A DNA stretch of 64,000 nt from Trichostrongylus colubriformis (lineage: Eukaryota > Nematoda > Chromadorea > Rhabditida > Trichostrongylidae): the NCBI GenBank assembly GCA_963978905.1, contig OZ022257.1, forward strand, positions 50,052,873 to 50,116,872, given 5' to 3'. The position numbers and the translations under genes are program-made. The notes below the pieces were generated by a model. It saw only the letters and a list, made by a program, of their open reading frames with translations, searched no databases and had not been told where the DNA came from. Positions 12,400-23,807 of this stretch are shown piece by piece (the first letter of the stretch is position 1; each line of letters starts with the position of its first letter).

Positions 12400-13077
12400 G
12401 AGAGGCTGTAAAATTTTGTAGAGAGTCGATCCACCATCTGCGACTTTTGGGCATGAGTGCTTCGCTAATGTGCTTTACTCATATTGGGTCATCCCATGAG
12501 TAGTATCGTTTTTTTTTTCAAACGAAAGTCTTTCCTACCAAATTGCAGGTTTTTGCAGCGCGTCATATATCATTTGAGAGAGATTTTTGTGCTCTACAAA
12601 AATTGTTGTTTATTTTTGATATGTTAGAATGGGTCCGATGTTAAAGTGGCGAAGAGGTAGGTCCAGACGACAAAAATTGACCAAACCGGCAACCAATTAA
12701 AACACCATATTCCACTTCAGGAAAATCAACCAATCAACCATGTGTCCCGTACTTGGCCCTGACCTTTTCCGCAATTTCACATGTTCGGTTGATCAAAGAG
12801 TCGCGTCGTTTTTTCTGAATCCCGTTTCCCGAAAGCACGTTTAATCGAGATGAAATTTTTCTTCTGAAACTCCTTGCTCAGCACTGCTTTAAGAATCATT
12901 CGGGAGGACTTTTTCTGCTCTATCAAAAATATGTTGGTTTCGTTTTGGCTGCGATTCATATCGAATTTCAAAACATATAGTAGGTGTCCAGTGGGCATTA
13001 TCTGACGATTAATTTTTCCAACAGAAGTCAAGTAATACGGTCAGTAATGTTTTCCCGTCCCTACTCATTACATTACC
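12400..13077. other. No gene or element recognised
   Basis: No supported feature. Confidence 0.35.
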
Positions 13078-13577
13078 TGTCTTCAAAGACAGTGTTTGGA
13101 ATAATGTGGGTGATAAGAAATCCCAAGGAAGGCGCCTCCTTGAGCTGTGGCGGAGGCGGTCTCGTCAGAGCAAGCCGCCTTGGTTTAGGGCCGCCCGCCT
13201 CCAGGCGACGTGATTAGTGGTTGGTCACGGTGAGGTTGGTCAAGGAGATCGGCAGGATTGAAAGTATCGCAGCGCGCTTTCTCACTTTCAGCTTGAAGCT
13301 CACCACCTGAAAATAGATGCTGTCGCATTTGCGAACATCCCTTCATGTTTACGTCTTGGTAATGCCAATGGAAAACCTATGCGGACTACCCGCCTCTTGA
13401 CGGAAAGGTCGTTCGCGCCTAGAACCAACGGTGGGAAGGGGTCCTGTTTCTCGGGTTTTTGGCCTTTCTATCCGTTTTTTCTCCACTGTCGTGTTACTAG
13501 GCATCTCGGCTTTCATATACACTACTTCTTTCACTTTTCGTCCGAATTTCCCCTAAAGCTGCCTTTAACCTCCCTAA
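13078..13577 (+). repeat. Dispersed ~500-bp repeat, copy A
   Basis: The whole segment matches 58627-59185 in reverse complement. Landmarks are TTGAGCTGTGGCGGAGGCGG, GGTCAAGGAGATCGGCAGGA, GATGCTGTCGCATTTGCG and CCTATGCGGACTACCCGC. No coherent open frame spans it and no terminal repeats were found, so its class is unknown. Confidence 0.8.
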
Positions 13578-15202
13578 CTCCTTCAAATGGCATCTCCCGG
13601 TTAAATACTTTTCAACATAGAACTCCCAATAATCTTCTGTCAGATAGAGGTCGGGGCCGTTCGTCATCCGAGTCAGAAGATTCGTTCGGCAACGGTTCAC
13701 CATGAGCGAGTGCTCCGGTTGACATGGCATGGCCCATTAACTTCCATGAGAACAAGATTTTGGTGAAAATTTCGAAACGCAAGACGAGAGTAGGATACGA
13801 CGCACGAAGACTCGGTAATCGGATGGTTCACCTCCTTTCGAGAACGAAACAAAAATTAGAATAATTATTTTATCCTGCACTGTAACACCTCTTTTAGAGT
13901 TCTTTTTGAAGAATTAAGTCTGTCTCTCGTGCGATAGTGCCGGCAGCCGTCCAGGACGTCATATCTGGACCCTTTTTTTCATCAGTAAGAACAACCTGGA
14001 GGAGAAACAATAGGGAAAAAGGAAATGGGAAAACTTGAAAGAGTTTTCGGACAATCAATGGGTGGCTGTATCATTATGCAGAGCACCGTATGACATGCTG
14101 AATAAACATGTAATTTTATTGGAAAAATTTTCGTTTGGAATAAAAACGACACTACTCATGGAATGACCTAATACTATGTGTTGCAGAATCGAGAGAGGAA
14201 CTTTCACTCGAGAAGCTACTTTGATATTGGCGAACCACACTTTGTAGCCACGCTGTGCAGTACATACTACTGTAAATCGTGGACAAGTGCCCTCTCAGGT
14301 TAAGTAAGTTTCCAAAATAAGGTTCTTTCGGGCTTGATGGATACTGGCACGCTCGTTCTAGAGGTTAAAAAGTGACTCAATTGGCACCCACAACTAATTG
14401 CACCACTAAAGCCATAACGATTCTGAAAGGAAATGGGGTGCGTGGCGCATCCCAACTGGTGTAACTGGTTTGAAACGGCAAATGCTTTATGAACAGCAAG
14501 GTTTAGAATTGTTAAGATCTATGCTTCTCCTATTTCTACTCACGAAAATTTGATTTTTCGGGAAGAAAGTGAAACTTTCAAAGTGATTACCAGGTTTTTC
14601 CACGTGTTGAAATCTCTGTTAAATAGTTTCCTCTAGTTTGTTTGGAAGGACTTATATTTCACTTCACCCGTTCGAGTATATTCATCAAATATTTCACTTC
14701 ACCCGTTCGAGTATATTCATCAACTTCCGATCCAAGTAGCTTACATGTTTGACTAATAATACGATACTGTACCCGGGATCCCGAACTCCTCACAAGTTTT
14801 CTGAAAAAAATTGAATAAATGGATGAATGAATGGATTCCTGGTGATTCCCTGGACAGGCGCTACAGAGTCGAATACTACTCTCTCTCATGGAATGGTCTC
14901 TCCTCCTCCCCCGCTCCCTGACATCATGAACATACCACTAGGCATCACGCCATTCCCTTACGTCAACGGCAATGAAAATAATAAATTTTTGATTGGAGTT
15001 TTCGCACGAGGAGGATTAAAAACAGGCATTGAATTTTTTATACTCGTCCTTGAGAAGAAAAAAATAAGAAAATACTGTGGAAGGTGTAAATATGGGCTTT
15101 CGCCATTTTCGATGTACACGCACTCACTATCGATGCCAAATTTGATTCCATATCCATTGCAGTTCCGAGTAAAACTTCAAAGGATGTGTAGGCTGATGTG
15201 TA
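13578..15202. other. No gene; SINE tail and short tandem duplication
   Basis: The segment about 14390-14500 carries the SINE tail (GTGGCGCATCCCA). A 35-bp unit (ATTTCACTTCACCCGTTCGA...) is repeated exactly twice at 14654-14723. Nothing else is supported. Confidence 0.5.
14654..14723. repeat. Exact 2 x 35-bp tandem duplication
   Basis: Two directly adjacent identical 35-bp units, starting ATATTTCACTTCACCCG and ending ATATTCATCAA. The exact identity suggests a recent slippage or repair event. Confidence 0.85.
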
Positions 15203-15204
15203 TA

Positions 15205-16135
15205 CAGGGTGGGGCAAAATTACGGAAACTAGGCGCGGCCGCGGTAACTTTGACCCCAGAGGCGCTTTTCGCATTTGAAAAGCTCTTGCTTGTTTTTATT
15301 CGATTCAGCGCAACCTTCTCTACTAACCAGCACAAAAAATTTCATATTTGATCTGAAATGACAAGGCTATCCCCTCACCGGACTTCCGTCATCGACACGC
15401 ACCTTCAAGGATTCCGAGCGATTGACATCTCCCCCGTCTAAAGGTACCAAGAAGTCTTGTGCCGAAAACAATGGCAATGTTTACAGAACCAGGAAACCTT
15501 TCCGACCGACCAGGATGTGGGAGACCGAATTCTATCACGATCAAGGCGAAAATCAAGAAGATGCGCGATCATCTGCGTGGTCTTCGTTCACCGCTGGTCT
15601 TCGTCCACAAGGAGTTAAGGTCAACGGGAAAAACTATTTGGACATTTTGAAGAACGAAGTCCTACTGTGGGCCCAGAGGCACTTTGGATATAAGAAATGG
15701 TGCTATCAAAAAGGCAATGCCCCTGCTCACGAGGCCAAGATTGTTCAGGAGCTGTGCAAGGAAAATTTTCCAGATTCCATCGCTTTTGATGAACGGCATC
15801 CCAGTTCACCGGACCTCATCCCAATCGATTACTCTGTATGGAGCGTCCTCGAGTCTGAAGCATGCTCAAACCCCATCGCGACCTAAATTCTTTGGAGGCA
15901 GCACTGAAGAAAGCATAGGATGAGTTGGACGAATACTACCTCCACGCCGCGGTCAACGCGTTTCCGGAACGTCTTCGAACCTGTGTCGAAGTAAATGGGC
16001 TTGTATTGAAAAAAAGAGGCGGTTTTTGTTCAGTTTCTTCTGGGGAATAAATTGATAATGATTACTTTTTTGTTCAAGTTGAGATAAAGTTTTTGGGTGG
16101 CATCAATTTAGTTGCCGTAATTTTGCCCCACCCTG
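15205..16135 (+). mobile_element. Decayed mariner-type transposon with intact ends
   Basis: Terminal inverted repeats of at least 20 bp (CAGGGTGGGGCAAAATTACG) are flanked by TA on both sides (15203-15204, 16136-16137), the Tc1/mariner target-site rule. The element is 931 bp, shorter than a typical ~1.3-kb mariner, so it is internally deleted as well as mutated. Confidence 0.9.
15422..16010 (+). pseudogene. mariner transposase remnant
   Basis: The frame through 15604-15886 reads as the C-terminal half of a mariner transposase: a QRHFGYKKW-like stretch, then 'GNAPAHEAK' (family norm QDxAPAH), 'ENFPDSIAFDE', and 'SSPDLIPIDYSVW' containing the third catalytic Asp. Shifting frame near 15886 recovers 'LNSLEAALKKA' and 'NAFPERLRTCVEVNG', the usual C-terminus, interrupted by a stop. 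The second catalytic Asp appears lost (QKGNAPAH), and the N-terminal DNA-binding half is missing or scrambled. It is therefore non-functional. Confidence 0.85.
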
Positions 16136-16289
16136 TACATTTATTGTGATCTTGATAATGATAATAATAAGTATTATTTTCTGTTATATTATTTTCATTA
16201 CGATTTGTTATGATCTTGTGGGAAGCTACGGTGATGCGGTATTCAGGCAGTGTGGCGTGACTGTTAGCAACTGCGCATGAGATGTATCA

Positions 16290-16410
16290 CATTTATCGGC
16301 CATAGTGGGAGTCTTTGCAAAGCGGAGGCTGTATCAGAGGCACCTGTGATTCTGAATAAGAAGTCCTGTGCGTGGCTCATCGGAAACCATCGAATGATTG
16401 ACTACTAATA
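16290..16410 (+). repeat. SINE-like fragment
   Basis: The segment CTGTGATTCTGAATAAGAAG followed by GTGCGTGGCTCATCGGAAAC resembles the tail of the tRNA-derived SINE at 7127-7420 (GATTCTGAATGGAACTAGAA, GTGCGGCGCATCCCAGG). It is an old, partial copy. Confidence 0.4.
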
Positions 16411-16472
16411 CTCATCCTCATCATTCCACGAGATGGGATGAGAGGAATTACTAGATATATATGTCCCATATA

Positions 16473-17333
16473 TTAGGTTGTCGAAAGAGTTTTTTTCGTT
16501 TTTTTTTTAAATACGCGCTGTTTCCCTCCAAACTGCTTTCCAGCAATTTCTTCTGTACATACACATGTAGTACAAGTTCACACGCATCTATAGGTAACAT
16601 TGCCTTCCATCTCCCGGATAACCTTTTTCGGCAAAAAATAAATATATCAAAGGGTACTTTCGGGGCCTTCTACTATATGGTTTTAAATATGCTCCAGCAA
16701 CCGAATCCAGTCGTCGTATAAACGCTGTATTCGAAGAGGGTTCAGTGTCTGAGCTTGTGGCACAACTTTGAAGGCGTTCGAGGAGGCAACTACAACGTCA
16801 AAGATTCTAACCGGTCCAGACCTCCATCGGAGGTCGACAACGATTGATCGCAGGTGCTGATTTGCAACACTATACTAACAGCAGACCTATACTGTCAGCA
16901 GCCGTTCCTGGTCGCAAATCATAGAGAAACGTCCGAACCATGACACGATTCTTTTCTTACACGATAGTGTTCGCCCACATATAGCAAAAGCGACTCGCCA
17001 AAAATTTCTCGAGCTAGGATGAAAAGTGCTGCCCCATCCACCTTTAGCCCTGATCTTGCTCCATCGGATTATTACCTTTTCCTTTCCCAATCTAGCGCCA
17101 TTCAAAGAAAAACGTTCGATAATGAAGATGACATGGAACAGTGGTTGTGCAACCTCTTCAAATCAAAGCCAGAACAGTTCCATACGGATGGCATAGCAAG
17201 TTTGCCTAAAAGGTTACGAAAAGTGGTACTTGAAGGATGGTGATCTCCCTGTTTCACAGTATGCTCTGTGTTTTGTTTTAAAGTGTAAAAATGAATTGCT
17301 TCAAAAAACGAAAAAACTTTTTCGACAACCTAA
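16473..17333 (+). mobile_element. Deleted mariner element, TTAGGTTGTCG ends
   Basis: Terminal inverted repeats TTAGGTTGTCGAAAGAGTTT and its complement (CTTTTTCGACAACCTAA) are flanked by TA (16471-16472; 17334-17335). Inside are transposase fragments: 'HDSVRPHIA' near 16965, 'SPDLAPSDYYLFLS' at 17046-17090, and 'KRKTFDNEDDME'-like and 'FHTDGIASLPKRL' sequence up to about 17240, in at least two frames. At 861 bp it has lost much of the 5' coding part. The ends and the D34D motif resemble hookworm 'bandit'-type mariners; that assignment is from memory of the family. Confidence 0.85.
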
Positions 17334-17335
17334 TA

Positions 17336-19094
17336 TTATTCTCGTGACACCTAGTGCACTCATTAAGAACTTGCCTGTCATCAACAAGTTCACTGAGGAC
17401 TGAATTCACACCCTTTTCTGTCATTATAATGAATTTAACTTCGGGCATGTCATTAAGTCGGAAAGGGTGATTCGCAACAGCGTCAAGGCCAAGGTAAGGG
17501 CAATTGTTATTAACGTGGGAAGATTTTGAGTACTCATAAATGGAAATTCGATATGAACTCAAGATAAAAACTAAGAAGTTGATTGGCGGAGCGCTAAAGT
17601 ACAATTGGGTGAGAAAATGAAATGAACTTTTTGAAGCGTTCTGAAAGCTAAAATTGGAGGTTTTTTCCTAGGATCGGGAGAATCCTAAGAGAGAGAGGGA
17701 GAGGGGTGGAATTTGCGTGGAATGCGAAACGTTGCTGCTTACATAAGCTACAAACATGTTATAATATTTACGTCTTTTTTGAAAACATGGAAAATGGGTG
17801 CAGTGCTGTAGCGAAGGGCGCTGGCGCCACCAATATGATCTGAGGATCGATCCGACAAGTGATAGCAGGCTACTCCTCATCGAATCGACGGATATGAATT
17901 ATTTTGGATTCCTCAAAGGCACTGGAAAGGTTGAGGAAAAGTGAGAACTAAGAATACATGTTCTATGAAAAGAAAACCTTCATTTGAGAGAAGATGTATG
18001 TGGCGAAACTCGCCTTGAAAAAGCATGCCTTTCCGCCCTGCAGTCTATCCCCGCTATAGTGACTCCGGTGGGGGGGAGTGAGAGAGAGAAAGGAGGGGGT
18101 TTTGGGTTCTTGTTTCTCGGTTTTTCTGAAGTTAAGTTTAATATCGTTCTTTCTCTACTTTCATGTTACACAATCTGACGAATATACACTTCCAATGTTT
18201 TAGGCCAGTGAGTCTGCTGAATATGCCCCCACACGTTTAATGGAAGCTTAATGCTCCACTGGGAAGGATTGATGGGCATCTTTTGAGCTTGCTGTCTGGT
18301 CTATGCACAAAATGCTAAGGGGCAAAGAAGGGATGAGAAAGAAAGTGCACGAGAGGAACTAGCTCCGAACACATATGGCTGAAGTTTATTCCTTTCCAGT
18401 TTGATGAGAAGATCCTCGACTCCACAAATGATCCCCTGTGCATTGTTGACATGTTACAAAACTTTCCGCTCTTCCTCTTTTACCATGGAATCTTTAGTAT
18501 CATCGATTGTTTCAGCAAACGCATGCAGTGCCTTTTCGGAAGAAGTTTTACGAATGTTGAACTCTGTGATGCGCACAACCATCTCCATCGTATTCGCCAT
18601 CAGAGTAATAGCTTCGCATCCGGTGGGTGAATCGCTGCGAAAGCGGAGCAACCTTCACTGCTCTGCTGACTGACTTGGTCGTTCGTCGGTCTGGAAGTTC
18701 CAGATTCTACATTTCGGGTTTATGACCTTTGTTTCGTCCTTCTCTAGTGTTACACTGCTGGTCATCTCGACTTCCATATTTCGCAACTATTTCACAACCT
18801 ATCAAACCAGCCCAAACGTTGTCTTAAAAGTCTCCTTCCCAAATGTTTTACGTTACCATACAGGCACACAGAAGTTGTCAGGTGAAGCTTATCCTTGCGC
18901 TTAAGGTTTGATAGAAACTACAGGATTTTGACGGCCACCTTCAGAATCAATCGCAGACAATGTCCACCATGTTAAATGATACATCACTTGCGGTAAATGC
19001 CCAATCAAAACCTTTAGTGTTGGCGGACTCATATTAACGCGCTCTAACGCTAGACTTGTGCGCTACGGCCAATGGTGTTTTTTTTGGGAGACGG
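17336..19094. other. No gene supported
   Basis: The 65-codon minus-strand frame at 18651-18454 has a helical, charged composition (ends KEEERKVL), but no start, splice context or family was recognised. Segments 18090-18180 and 18690-18790 are faintly similar to the 500-bp repeat at 13078. Confidence 0.3.
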
Positions 19095-19238
19095 TCGTTT
19101 GGCGCGGCCCCTTGGAGCTAATTTGCCAATGGGGCACTGCCGAAGCTCCTCCCCTAAAAAGGCGTAGGTAAATCTGGGAGAGTCCAGACGGCTCATGCGC
19201 CCCATTGGCAAATTAGCTGCAAGGGCCGCGCCAAACGA
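19095..19238. mobile_element. Small foldback element just upstream of SNAPC3
   Basis: The arms TCGTTTGGCGCGGCCCCTTG / CAAGGGCCGCGCCAAACGA and AGCTAATTTGCCAATGGGGC / GCCCCATTGGCAAATTAGCT pair over about 40 bp around a ~65-bp spacer. It sits 140 bp before the SNAPC3 start codon, inside the presumed promoter or outron. Confidence 0.75.
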
Positions 19239-19370
19239 CATACACCCGTTTTTTTTCTTTTTTGGATTGTCGATACTATATCGGCGCCAGTCGTTGTCCT
19301 TGTTTTATCTTTGTTCTCTCTTTCTAGGTTTCCTGTAATCGTGTCGTCTACTTCTTTGTACTGTTCAGTT

Positions 19371-19375
19371 TTCAG
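19371..19375 (+). promoter_or_regulatory. Probable spliced-leader acceptor of SNAPC3
   Basis: TTTTCAG followed by A-ATG. A strong nematode 3' splice site with no upstream coding exon, directly before the start codon, is the usual mark of spliced-leader trans-splicing. Confidence 0.6.
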
Positions 19376-19376
19376 A

Positions 19377-22300
19377 ATGGATCGGCGGTTCAATGCCGAC
19401 TACTACACCTTCGTATCTCCGATCGTTGATCTGCGACAGTTCCTTGAAGAAGCGCACGCGAGCAAGCAGGCACTGAATGGTAGGATTTAAAATTTGGGTA
19501 AATTAAAGTTGATGGGGTAGGGGGGGAGACGCATTTTTTCGCCGATGTCAAAGCTCCTTCCCTCCCTAGGCTTAGGCTCAATTTCGTTTCCCCTGCTCCT
19601 AATTGAAAGCATCTGGGAGTTTCGACGTCGGTGAAAATTTTGCGTCTTCTCCCCTTTTTGATTAACCCTGCATTTATTAGATCGTAAACGTTAGTTTGCC
19701 TTTCGTGGTTCTTTTACTATCCGTATAAATGGATAACGTGGTGTGAAAGTGTTTTCAAAAACTCTCTCAATTTCTGAGATTGCAATCTTTTCGCCAATGA
19801 CCAGGAAGCTTGTCATGGTTCAACTCGGCCTCCCTCACTCCCAGTGTTCACAGGAAATCTTGAAAGGAGCTGCAATTCCTTGATTGTTATCGCTCGTTTC
19901 AGACTTTTTTCTTATATCGTCACGTTCGTCAGACGCATCTTTACCGAACTCGTCTTTGAAACTGGAACATCACGATTTTGACATGAAACGCGATTTCTGT
20001 GATATTGTAAAGTGTAAACCTTGGACAGCGAGCAAAATATTTGATGGAGATCTGCAGTGAGTGTCTCATGCAACTCCTGTGGTCTCTATTTTTAAACATA
20101 TTACATATTGGCACTGAAAAATCCTTAGGTTATGTATTAGCAGCTCTGAAGAGGAATGGTTTTATTTCAAGAATGATCATTTTGCAGATTGAGCAAGTTT
20201 CTGCCTAATCCTGAACATCGAACATTTGAAGATTTGAACGATATCAGTAACATCCCTCCATCACCCAAACTGAAAACTGCACAGTTCGTTTTTTCTGTTT
20301 TATGTGTCCTTCCTTTGCAGCTGCTTGAGCTTTTTTCTTCACGTCATCCTCCTTACACAAACCTTGCTTGAAGTCAACCTAACCATTCTTCTGCAATTTA
20401 CAAGCTTGTTGGGTTTTTCAGAGTAACCTTGGAGAGGAACGAAATTGCGAAGAATCCGCAGAGGAAATCGAACTATTTGCGTGACTTGAAGTATGACAAG
20501 TTCGAAACGTGCGAGAAGGAGGTATGCACCTGAATTAAACTTTACGTGTATAGAATTCAAATGAAGAAGACGGACTTGTAGATGATAAATTCATAACGGA
20601 CTGTTTTTCGTCAAGTGATCCAGTATTGTTAGAGTTCGTTTTGTAGCAATACTTCTTCGATTACATGTCAGTTGAGAGTTCGATTGAATGGGAATTTGTA
20701 GCTATACGGGACGCGTGGGTGACGAGAGTTCCCACTAGTTTCCTTACTGTTACAAGTGAATTGGTTTTTTCCACGTCTTCCCAAACAAAGTTGCTATTCT
20801 CGAATTGCAAGTCGATACCAGGCCGCAAAATAAAATTGGCTGTCATCACAGATCCGATAGCTAACTATTGGAGCGATTTCCAGTTGCGAAGAGGTCATTC
20901 TTCTCCTCTACCGGCGCCTTGTGCGAAGGATATTGTCATCACATGCACTGTTGTTATACCACATAACAAGATTCTATCACAGGAGGAGACGAGAAGCACT
21001 AGACTTGTGAGTTAACTTTCGAGATCTGCGTATGAATTTATTTTGGATGAGGTTATAGTTCGTGAATCTCTGGGAACAGCTTGAAGCTACAGCGAATGAG
21101 ACTGTAAAAATTATATTACCTAACTGTTGCGGTGGTAAAGGTGGGGGTGCTATCCTAGATATCAGCGAGGAGCAAGTACAGTCATCTGTACTCATAGTGT
21201 TCGATGACTCCTGTAGGGCAGGTAGGAGTGTGCAACACTACCCTCTCGTCGTTATCGCTTTAATAGATCCAATCACATACTGAAGATAATAGGCAATAAA
21301 AACGACATTGGAAGGTCTCTTCTTGTGTTCTATGTATGGATAAACTTTGCCCTGGTTGTCCCCAGGCTTATGATGCCCCCAAGTTTATGAATTCCTCTTC
21401 TTTTTGATCTTTCTTATGGTGGATAATATATGATCTTTCACTAACTTTATTTCATATTTTTAAATAATCTGTTTTAGACTGTTGTAGTCAACGATATGTT
21501 TGATCACCATTTTCAAGGGCTTCTTGCAATTGTTAAAAGATGTATAGTTATAGCTGTTACCGGAGCGTAAACTCATGTTGCGAGGCGAATCAACACTGAT
21601 GAACTTGAGACAAAAAATTGTGAGTGGATTTTATATTCCCTAATGTACAGTTCTGTTAACTGGATATCTTTTTAGCTTTGTATATGTGATTCTGTGGTCG
21701 CTTTGGAGGACGGTCACGAGTTGGATCCTATCGATCAGTCAAAAGTAAACATTTTCGCGCTGTTACATTGTTCGCTTATCCAGTGTGCTGCCGTCTTTAA
21801 CATGAGTTTCGTTACAGACTCACATGCTTCTTTATCCGTCGTCATTTATTTTTATTCATGACACATTTTACGTCGATTATTCAATGCCGCATTCGCAAGA
21901 TATATCAGCGTGGGTTTCATTCGTGTTTAAGTTTTACAGATTGGCTTATCCTAGTTTGCTATTTGTTCACCTCTATTGTGAGGGAGTAGGGTCGCTGTAA
22001 TTCACCCTTTGTGTTTTCATCAGCTGCGTTAATCGGTTGCAATAATAGCAGTGAACGGTAGATTGGTATCTTCAGCTGGAATAGTTAAGTTTTTGTTTAG
22101 CTGTAGACGACTCTAAGTTATTCTTGAAGCGTCCGCACGCTGCCAAACTGTCGTTTGTTTGTAGGTAGCATGTACATGATGTGAATGTGATGTCGAGAAA
22201 AGTCATGTTTTTTGTGGTTATTATTGTTTCTTTTATTTGTTGTCATCATTCTATGTTTATAGCTTGTTACTGTTTCCAAACAAGAAATCTTTATCAGTCA

Positions 22301-23807
22301 TTCAGGCCCATTCGCGAGTTCATGTCGAAGAAGAAGTGTTTCGATCCAGTCACTTCTAGAGATATAGCAGGTGTCAAAATAATTGATCTTAAGCTCAGGT
22401 AAATATTCCGACTATCTAAGCGAAAAGTAAGATTCACCTCTTACCATTTTCAGATTGGGTCAGCCGTATGTTTTTCAACATTCTGGAACTTGTGAACACT
22501 TATTAATATTCCATGATTTGCGGTTGCTTGAGAAGAGTGACGTTCAGGTGAGTCTTTACCCTTTGTTGATGTGTCGATTTTTCACTTTTTTTGAGTTGCT
22601 TTAATACCGGCGAAAAAAGATTAGTATTAGGATTAGTAACCTGCTTCTGGTATGGCGAACCGTATTTCTTCAATAACTAATCTTTTCGGAGGCGTTTCTT
22701 CCTTCTCCATTGCTCCTTCCTTCCATGAGCTTTCTCCTAGCACTCTCTCAGTTAGTGAAAACCTTCTCTTAGTTCAGTTCTCAATTAGAAACTTTTTGCC
22801 TCATTTTTGATTTGCACTCGCATTCCCTGTACGTTTTTTTTGGTCAAGGCGGTACCGGTACAGGCTTAGAAAGCATTCTTTCGTTCAGTAAGCCATAGCA
22901 GTATTTACGTAGCTAAGGTCTTCTAAAACCATCACATTCTAGAGATTTGGTGTAAGTCTCAGAGTACTCGCAGAAGTGATGGGAATGTTTACGAAAGCCC
23001 TATAATATAAATTCGAAAAATTATAAAATCCTGGGACTTTGAGCTCGCAGGAGGAAGAGCTGAGTGGCGTATGAATGCGCTAATGCGCTTTACCGTAGTG
23101 CACATGTACACGAAACCATGAGATGAGAAATAGATTTGCGATGCATGCTAGCTGGTGCTTGAACATTGATGTGCAAATTTTCGACGAAAGTCTGGAAACA
23201 GTCTGAACCTTTTTTGCTTTCATCGTTCTCTCCTCATTCATGCTTGCCTGACCGTGTTCAAGGTGTTCCGAATAGGAAAGATTAAGCAATAGGATAGAAA
23301 GCCAATGCTTAATGACCTGTTCTGAGCACGTTTCTTCTACAGTTTGTTGTTATGCTGTCGATTCAGGACATGGAACGGTATCCGATGGTAGTTTATGAAA
23401 AGAAAGGAGATGTACGATGTTCGGCTTGCAAAAGAAGTTATGCAGCGTGAGTTTTGCCGTTGTTCTGAGTTGCTTTTGTTTCTCTTATTTTTTAAGTGTC
23501 TTCGGTGCTTTATTTTTTTTTGCTGAGTGCTTCAAATGAACTCTAGTAGGAAATTTGGTTTTTTTCTGTAGAAAATCTTCGGAATTGACTCTATGTGCGC
23601 TTCCATAATTTGAAGTCAGAAGCATCTATATCTATAAATGTAGCTGCTTTTTGCAGGTTTGTTGTCGAAGAATGTGAACGATTACCATCTCCCTACATGA
23701 TGTTCTGCGATGCTTGTTTTCGAGAATTCTTCTTCATGCACGGTCATAAGATTGGAAAATTCAAAGCTCATCCTTACATGCCCATCAACCGGTTCACTGT
23801 CCTCTAG
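19377..23807 (+). CDS. SNAPC3: snRNA-activating protein complex subunit 3 (SNAPC3/SNAP50)
   Basis: Subunit of the SNAPc complex that binds the proximal sequence element and drives Pol II and Pol III snRNA promoters in the nucleus. The C-terminal half carries the family signature: 'HDTFYVDYSMP' (21818-21909), 'GQPYVFQHSGTCEHLLIFHDLRL' split into its two halves (22454-22547), 'CSACKRSYA' (23367-23446) and 'FCDACFREFF...HPYMPINRF' to the stop (23657-23807). The CEH, CxxC and CxxC cysteines form the unusual SNAP50 zinc-binding region. Exons joined in phase: 19377-19479, 19903-20056, 20188-20283, 20422-20521, 20647-21006, 21059-?, 21554-21619, 21676-21744, 21818-21909, 22306-22398, 22454-22547, 23367-23446, 23657-23807. 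The junction after the exon starting at 21059 (FVNLWEQLE) is unresolved. The ATG lies one base after TTTTCAG, fitting trans-splicing. The exon 3 donor is the rare GTTCGT. Confidence 0.9.
19497..19668. mobile_element. GGGT-ended MITE in SNAPC3 intron 1, copy 2
   Basis: Shares with 4230-4461 the inner pair GGGGGGAGACGC / GCGTCTTCTCCCC, the block CCTAGGCTTAGGCT, and GTCGGTGAAAATTTTGCGTC. Ends here are GGGTAAATTAAAG / TTGATTAACCC. Confidence 0.6.

Noticed and set aside
14827..15351. 174-codon plus-strand frame
   Set aside because: Runs across the border of the mariner element at 15205 and has no family features or splice signals; chance open frame.
18454..18651. 65-codon minus-strand frame with charged helical composition
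   Set aside because: No start context, acceptor, neighbour exon or recognisable family; kept only as a note in the intergenic entry.
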